In this document: piece by piece, positions 59,523 through 64,000 of the stretch
Position numbering within the stretch: position 1 is the stretch's first letter
Layout of the letters: every line of letters starts with the position of its first letter
NCBI RefSeq assembly: GCF_001039475.1
Contig: NZ_LELK01000004.1
Coordinates: forward strand, 495,055 to 559,054
DNA: 64,000 bases
Reading direction: 5' to 3'
Source: Guptibacillus hwajinpoensis
GTDB taxonomy: Bacteria > Bacillota > Bacilli > Bacillales > Guptibacillaceae
Translations under genes and position numbers: made by a program
The notes under the pieces: generated by a model
Seen by the model: only the letters and a program-made list of their open reading frames with translations
What the model was told of the DNA's origin: nothing
The model's database searches: none

Positions 59523-60479
59523 ATGAAAATAGATGTTGTAACAATTGGTGATGCGATGATCACATTTGATCCGTCACATCACGGCCCGATGAGATATGCA
59601 TCCACCTTTGAACGGAAAGCAGGAGGTGCTGAATTTAATTTCGCAATTGGGTGCGCGAGGCTCGGGTTACAAACAGCCTGGATTAGTAGATTAGGAAATG
59701 ATGAGTTTGGAAAATATATTCGCAATTTTGCGAGAGGAGAGGGGATTGATGTTTCTGGTGTACAGCTGCTAAATCACTATTCTACCTCAATAAATTTCAA
59801 GGAAATAAGAGAGGACGGAAGCGGTAAAACGTTCTACTACCGTCATCATTCTCCTACGGAAGCGCTGACGGAAACTACTCTTGATGAACTCACTTTAAGA
59901 AATTGCAAACTGTTACATATTACAGGTGTTTTCGCTGCAATTAATCCTGATAAAAACATTCCCCTTCTCAAACGAGCTGCTACAATCGCGAAAGATAATG
60001 GTGCGATGATTACATGTGATCCTAATATTCGTTTGAAATTGTGGTCATCTGAAGAAGCAAAAAGAGGCTTAACAGAGCTTCTTCCTTATGTAGATGTTTT
60101 GCTTACTGGCGAAGATGAGGCTGAATTGCTTTTTGATGTCCATGATCCTAGTCAAATTGCTCAGGCTTGTCAAAAGTATGATATCTCCACTATTGCGATA
60201 AAAAAAGGTGAAAACGGTGCTAGCGCCATTCGAAATGGTGAACTTGTTCATTCGTCTGCCATTCCGCCGAAGAAAGTAGTGGATACAGTAGGAGCGGGAG
60301 ACGGATTTGATGCCGGGTTTGCTTATGGATTACTAAATGGCTGGACTCTTGAAAGAACCCTTAAGTTCTCTAATGCCATTGGTTCTTTGGTAGTAAGTGT
60401 ATATGGCGATAATGAAGGGTTGCCAGAGCTTGGTGAAGTGCTTACTAAGCTTGGAGAAAGAGATTTTATTGAGAGGTGA
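59523..60479 (+). CDS. kdgK: PfkB family sugar (2-keto-3-deoxygluconate-type) kinase
   Basis: 318 aa ribokinase-fold enzyme. N-terminal GGAEFNFAIGCARLGL and YRHHSPTEAL substrate-lid region, and PfkB signature VDTVGAGDGFDAGFAYGLL with catalytic Asp near residue 261. With a KDPG aldolase in the same operon, KDG to KDPG is the likely step; fructose-type substrates are alternatives. SD AGAAGGGGG. Overlaps the next ORF's upstream part. Confidence 0.83.
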   Translation: MKIDVVTIGDAMITFDPSHHGPMRYASTFERKAGGAEFNFAIGCARLGLQTAWISRLGNDEFGKYIRNFARGEGIDVSGVQLLNHYSTSINFKEIREDGSGKTFYYRHHSPTEALTETTLDELTLRNCKLLHITGVFAAINPDKNIPLLKRAATIAKDNGAMITCDPNIRLKLWSSEEAKRGLTELLPYVDVLLTGEDEAELLFDVHDPSQIAQACQKYDISTIAIKKGENGASAIRNGELVHSSAIPPKKVVDTVGAGDGFDAGFAYGLLNGWTLERTLKFSNAIGSLVVSVYGDNEGLPELGEVLTKLGERDFIER

Positions 60480-60484
60480 ATAAG

Positions 60485-61138
60485 GTGAAACTTCAATTGG
60501 CCTTGGACAGGCTTTCGCATGACGAGTGTTTAGACATTCTTACTGAGACCTCTGAATCCATTGATTGGATTGAGATAGGATCAGGAGTTATAAAAGAATA
60601 TGGCATGTCGATTGTAAAAGAAATTAGAAGGACATTTCCTGAAACACCTATCGTAACAGATATGAAAACCTGTGACGCAGGCAAATATGAAGCGGCTCAG
60701 GCCTTTCAAGCGGGCGCTAACATTACGACTGTTATGGCTTTCGCGTCAGATCAAACCATTTCAGACATGTTGAATGTAGCTTTAGAACATGAAGGTAGAG
60801 TGATGGTTGATTTATTGGGCGTCACTTCGAAACAGCGGATTACACAACTTCAAGAACTTGGAGTAGATCTGGTTAGCCTTCATTTCGGAAAAGACATGCA
60901 GCAGAATGGGAACATCACCGGAGATATCTTTGAACTTGTTAATGGTATTTCTGGGTTAGAGGTCGCTGTTGCTGGTGGAATTACGCTTGATTCTCTTCCA
61001 AATATCCTTTCTTACGACCCCACTACCTTAATCGTTGGTGGAGGTATTACGAAACAGAACAATCGTAAACTAGCTGCTGCACAACTAAAGGAGGCGATTC
61101 AGAAGTATGAAAGAAGTGATTCGAACAGTCGTTCATGA
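60485..61138 (+). CDS. hxlA: 3-hexulose-6-phosphate synthase-like protein (HUMPS family)
   Basis: 217 aa from GTG 60485 (GAGAGG eight bases upstream), matching the usual MKLQLALDRL start. TIM barrel of the OMP-decarboxylase suprafamily: EIGSGVIKEYG, VTDMKTCDAGKYE (the D-x-K-x-x-D metal/base motif), HFGKDMQ, AVAGGI and VGGGIT. HPS condenses formaldehyde with ribulose-5-phosphate; the KGPDC branch instead decarboxylates 3-keto-L-gulonate-6-phosphate. Paired with a PHI-like gene (32-base overlap), favouring HPS, but the sugar-acid context leaves the reaction open. Confidence 0.8.
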   Translation: MKLQLALDRLSHDECLDILTETSESIDWIEIGSGVIKEYGMSIVKEIRRTFPETPIVTDMKTCDAGKYEAAQAFQAGANITTVMAFASDQTISDMLNVALEHEGRVMVDLLGVTSKQRITQLQELGVDLVSLHFGKDMQQNGNITGDIFELVNGISGLEVAVAGGITLDSLPNILSYDPTTLIVGGGITKQNNRKLAAAQLKEAIQKYERSDSNSRS

Positions 61139-61661
61139 AATACAACAGGTGTTAACAGAAGTGAATGACGATCAAGCGAGGCAGCTCTCATTCTACATAG
61201 AGGATGCGAATCGAATATTTGTAACTGGTGAAGGACGTTCTGGACTGATGGGAAAGGCATTTGCCATGAGATTAATGCACGGTGGATATGATGTGTATGT
61301 GACTGGGGAAACGATCACTCCAAATATCGAAAAAGGGGATTTGCTAATTGCTATCTCTGGTTCAGGTTCAACTACGTCAATTTGTTATTTTGCTAAAAGA
61401 GCAAAAGAGAGTGGTGCGTGCGTTTCAGCTATTACAACAAATAAGCACTCCAAGTTAGCTGAAATAAGTGATCATTTCCTAATCGTTCCTGCAGCTACGA
61501 AAAAAAGACTACCAGAAGAGCCTGATACGATTCAACCGTTAGGAAATCAATTTGATCAATCTCTACATTTATTATTGGATGCCATTATTATCTACACAGT
61601 CAAACAATCAAAGACTGCAGATCAAGCGAAAATGACCGCCAAGCATGCAAATATGGAATAG
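61107..61661 (+). CDS. hxlB: 6-phospho-3-hexuloisomerase-like SIS protein
   Basis: 184 aa SIS-domain isomerase, full length for PHI. VTGEGRSGLMGKAFAMRLMHGG, ISGSGSTTSICYFAKRAK and the C-terminal PLGNQFDQSLHLLLDAII are PHI features. Converts 3-hexulose-6-phosphate to fructose-6-phosphate when paired with HPS. Starts inside the previous gene behind AAAGGAGG. Confidence 0.83.
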   Translation: MKEVIRTVVHEIQQVLTEVNDDQARQLSFYIEDANRIFVTGEGRSGLMGKAFAMRLMHGGYDVYVTGETITPNIEKGDLLIAISGSGSTTSICYFAKRAKESGACVSAITTNKHSKLAEISDHFLIVPAATKKRLPEEPDTIQPLGNQFDQSLHLLLDAIIIYTVKQSKTADQAKMTAKHANME

Positions 61662-61671
61662 GGGTGTATGA

Positions 61672-62334
61672 ATGACTAGCTTGCAAAAGGTACAAGAAGC
61701 AAAAATTATACCTGTTATCAGGAAGGCGAACAATACTAATATTATCCCGATAGCTCAGTCTTTGTTTGAGGGTGGTATTAAAGCAATTGAGATCACAGCA
61801 GAAACGCCAGAGGTTGAAAAACTAATTAGAAATGTTAGAGACAATATTGAGGGATTATTAGTAGGTGCAGGAACAGTATTAGACGGTGAAACCGCAAGAG
61901 CAGTTATTATGGCAGGTGCTCAGTTTATCGTTTCGCCTACGGTTAATGTAAGCACAGTTAAGATCGCAAACAGATATGGAGTCCCTTGCATAATGGGTGC
62001 CATGACTCCAACGGAAATGGTGACAGCTTATGATGCGGGAGCGGATATGGTGAAAGTTTTCCCAGCCAACAGCATGGGACCAGGGTATCTTAAAAATATT
62101 CTTGGACCACTTCCTCAAATTCAAATCATGGCAACGGGTGGAATTGATAAGGAAAATATGTTGGATTATTTCAATGCAGGAGCTAAGGTTGTTGGGATTG
62201 GGAGTCAGCTTGTTAAACCTGATCAGTTATCAACAAAAGAAGACTTTGAGAGTTTAAAAGAGTTGGCAAGGCAATATGTTGACAAAGCGGAATCGAATAA
62301 AAGCAGAATTTTTGAAAGCGAATTCACTAAATAA
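61672..62334 (+). CDS. kdgA: KDPG / 4-hydroxy-2-oxoglutarate aldolase
   Basis: 220 aa class I aldolase. Schiff-base Lys128 in MVKVFPAN, catalytic Glu44 in EITAET, and GAGTVLDGE. Cleaves KDPG to pyruvate and glyceraldehyde-3-phosphate, the step after KdgK. Ten bases after the PHI-like gene. Confidence 0.88.
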   Translation: MTSLQKVQEAKIIPVIRKANNTNIIPIAQSLFEGGIKAIEITAETPEVEKLIRNVRDNIEGLLVGAGTVLDGETARAVIMAGAQFIVSPTVNVSTVKIANRYGVPCIMGAMTPTEMVTAYDAGADMVKVFPANSMGPGYLKNILGPLPQIQIMATGGIDKENMLDYFNAGAKVVGIGSQLVKPDQLSTKEDFESLKELARQYVDKAESNKSRIFESEFTK

Positions 62335-62347
62335 AGGGGGACTTTTT

Positions 62348-63370
62348 ATGAAGTATGTAGCGACTTTATTGTTAGTCTTGGTTTTATCACTCGGCGTTTT
62401 AGCAGGGTGTGGGAATAGTGAGGATGCTGGAGCGAACGAAGACGGTAAGATCAAAATCATTGCGGCGCATAACCAAACATCACCAGAAAACCCGTACCAA
62501 TATGGCATGAAAGAATTTAAGAAAGTAGCGGAAGAAAATAGCGATGGAAGTATAGAAGTAGAAGTACATGCAGGAACTTTAGGGACAAGTGAATCAGAAC
62601 TCGTTGAAAAGCTTAAACTCGGCGGAGCAGACGTTGTGCTAGTGTCTCCTGGATTTATGTCGAAAACAGGTATTAAAGAGATTGATTTATTCGCCATGCC
62701 TTACGTATTTGATAGTTATGAGCATTGGGAGAAAGCGGTGGATGGAGAAGTAGGCGATCAGATTGCTGAAACGATTAATGAAAAGTCCGAGAATACTTTT
62801 AAAGTACTAGGTTATTGGACTGCAGGCGTTCGTCACTATTATGGTAAAGAACCGCTAAACACCATGTCAGATATTAAAGGTATGAAGTTCCGTACCCAAA
62901 CTTCCGGAGCAATCGCAGACTATTGGGAAGAAACAGGTGCAGTTCCAACATCTGTAGCCTGGGGAGAATTGTACCAAGCTTTACAACAGGGTGTAGTGGA
63001 CGCTTCTGAAAATGCTTATCCTTATTTTGTTCAGCAAAATCACCACAAAACTGAAAATGGAAAGTACATCACAGAAACAGCTCATGACTACACCACTCGC
63101 TTATTACTGATCAATGGGGAGAAATTCGATACTTATACAGACGAACAAAAAGATGCTGTACTACAAGCAGCAGAAGCTTCAGTAACGAAAGAAATTGAAG
63201 TTCTTCACAAGCAAGAAGAAGAGTACAAACAAAAAGCGGTGGATGAAGGGGCAGAAGTGAATGAAATTGATCGCGAACCTTTCATTGAATTAGCAAAACC
63301 CATTCAGGACAAAACTGCAGAAGAAATTGGTGCGACAGAGTTATTGGAGAAAATCCGTGATCTGAAATAA
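62348..63370 (+). CDS. dctP: TRAP transporter substrate-binding lipoprotein (DctP)
   Basis: 340 aa from ATG 62348 (AAAGGGGG upstream); the ORF runs 24 codons further up inside the aldolase gene and is not coding there. Lipobox VLAGC, DctP family: GVLGTSESELVEKLKLGGAD-like HAGTLGTSESELVEKLKLGG, FRTQTSG Arg that binds the substrate carboxylate, and WGELYQALQQGVVDASEN. Captures a sugar acid. Confidence 0.9.
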   Translation: MKYVATLLLVLVLSLGVLAGCGNSEDAGANEDGKIKIIAAHNQTSPENPYQYGMKEFKKVAEENSDGSIEVEVHAGTLGTSESELVEKLKLGGADVVLVSPGFMSKTGIKEIDLFAMPYVFDSYEHWEKAVDGEVGDQIAETINEKSENTFKVLGYWTAGVRHYYGKEPLNTMSDIKGMKFRTQTSGAIADYWEETGAVPTSVAWGELYQALQQGVVDASENAYPYFVQQNHHKTENGKYITETAHDYTTRLLLINGEKFDTYTDEQKDAVLQAAEASVTKEIEVLHKQEEEYKQKAVDEGAEVNEIDREPFIELAKPIQDKTAEEIGATELLEKIRDLK

Positions 63371-63383
63371 GTAAAGAATAGAG

Positions 63384-63415
63384 AGGCGAGGGTATGATTC
63401 TATGCCTTCGCCCTT
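63384..63415 (+). terminator. Intercistronic hairpin between dctP and dctQ
   Basis: AGGCGAGGGTA / TGCCTTCGCCCT with a weak T tail. As after the sugar-binding gene at 47443, it probably sets binding protein in excess over permease. Confidence 0.6.
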
Positions 63416-63458
63416 AATTTAATCGCTCGTCTCAGGTTTTTGGAAAGGGGAACTCGGT

Positions 63459-63938
63459 GTGCTTATTAAGTTGCTTGAGAGAATTCAATTAACTATCGGT
63501 GTATTGTTTCTTGTTGTCTTTTTTATCACGATTGTGATTCAAGTTATTACTCGATATATGGGGATTTCAGCCATTTGGACAGAGGAAGTTGCGACGTATT
63601 CCTTTATTTGGGCTGTGTTTATGGGAGCTTCTGTGATGCTTAATAGAAGAGAACATTTTAAATTTGATCTTTTATTGAACAAGTTAAAAGGAAAAAGCAA
63701 AAATAGCTTGTTTCTCGTGAATGACTTAATTCTCTTACTCTTTAGTATCGGATTATTGTACTTAGGGATCGAAGCGGTTCAAAATTTTTGGAACTACACC
63801 TGGGTATCTATACCAGAACTGAAAATGGGATATGTATGGATCTCCATCCCAATTATGGGTGGGACGATGGTTATTTATACATTTGCACACATTCTTCGTA
63901 ATGTAAGGAATTTCTCCAAAAAGGAGGTCGCAGAATGA
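63459..63938 (+). CDS. dctQ: TRAP transporter small permease (DctQ)
   Basis: 159 aa, four membrane spans, DctQ motif NRREHFKFDLLLNKL and GYVWISIPIMGG. GTG start behind AAAGGGG. Its TGA overlaps the next gene's ATG (AATGA). Confidence 0.88.
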   Translation: MLIKLLERIQLTIGVLFLVVFFITIVIQVITRYMGISAIWTEEVATYSFIWAVFMGASVMLNRREHFKFDLLLNKLKGKSKNSLFLVNDLILLLFSIGLLYLGIEAVQNFWNYTWVSIPELKMGYVWISIPIMGGTMVIYTFAHILRNVRNFSKKEVAE

Positions 63939-64000
63939 TTGGTCTTCTGTTAGTTGGTTTATTCATAATCTTAATGATTCTAGGCATTCCAATTGCATTC
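63935..64000 (+). CDS. dctM: TRAP transporter large permease (DctM), 5' end only
   Basis: First 22 codons, hydrophobic (MIGLLLVGLFIILMILGIPI then AF), behind AAGGAGG and overlapping dctQ. DctM forms the sodium-driven channel. Truncated by the window edge. Confidence 0.85.
   Translation, partial: MIGLLLVGLFIILMILGIPIAF

Overview
The window looks like a chromosomal segment of a Gram-positive, spore-former-type Bacillaceae bacterium (low to moderate GC). The evidence is strong AAGGAGG-type ribosome binding sites, frequent GTG/TTG starts, lipobox lipoproteins, many U-tailed terminators, LacI/Lrp regulators and genes best matched in my memory to Bacillus or Listeria families (ywrC-ywrD-ywrB-ywrA set, hisJ, panF/yhdT, MutS2 paralog, GEMM riboswitch). 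No rRNA, tRNA, CRISPR array or prophage was seen.

Layout. 1-10 kb: apiosidase-like glycosidase, alpha/beta hydrolase, cyclase-family hydrolase, secreted metallophosphoesterase, FAD oxidoreductase, and a membrane diguanylate cyclase behind a c-di-GMP-I riboswitch with its own terminator. 10.3-19.3 kb: an Lrp/AsnC regulator divergent from a seven-gene operon encoding a peptide ABC importer, a gamma-glutamyltransferase-like hydrolase and a two-part CHR transporter. 19.4-29.3 kb: coiled-coil membrane protein, POT peptide transporter, tandem MgtC paralogs, polysaccharide deacetylase, glycosyltransferases, YhdT/PanF pantothenate symporter, and small proteins. 29.7-42 kb: secreted M28 peptidase, a complete type I toxin-antitoxin module, N-carbamoyl amino acid hydrolase, thioesterase, hydroxyacid dehydrogenase, two deacetylases (one with wall-binding repeats), a REP-associated tyrosine transposase (RAYT), ankyrin lipoprotein, GNAT and glycerophosphodiesterase. 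42.1-44.5 kb: a Smr-less MutS2 paralog behind a leader-peptide attenuator with two terminators. 44.5-56 kb: a beta-1,2-glucan (sophoro-oligosaccharide) utilisation locus with LacI regulator, ABC importer, GH3, GH94-type phosphorylase and secreted GH144-type endoglucanase, sharing GAAACGTTTC operators. 56.2-64 kb: histidinol phosphatase, nucleoside hydrolase, and a LacI-controlled sugar-acid operon (PfkB kinase, HPS-like, PHI-like, KDPG aldolase, TRAP transporter) running off the right edge.

A striking whole-window signal is an interspersed palindrome with core GGTGCCTGTCACC or its complement, at least 16 copies in intergenic space, nearly all in one orientation relative to a TTTGTCGAA tag. 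With the resident RAYT at 37.8 kb this is a REP/RAYT system. Two copies supply the stop codon of the preceding gene. A second palindrome family (GGGGTCAGG...CCTGACCCC) occurs at 57-58.3 kb.
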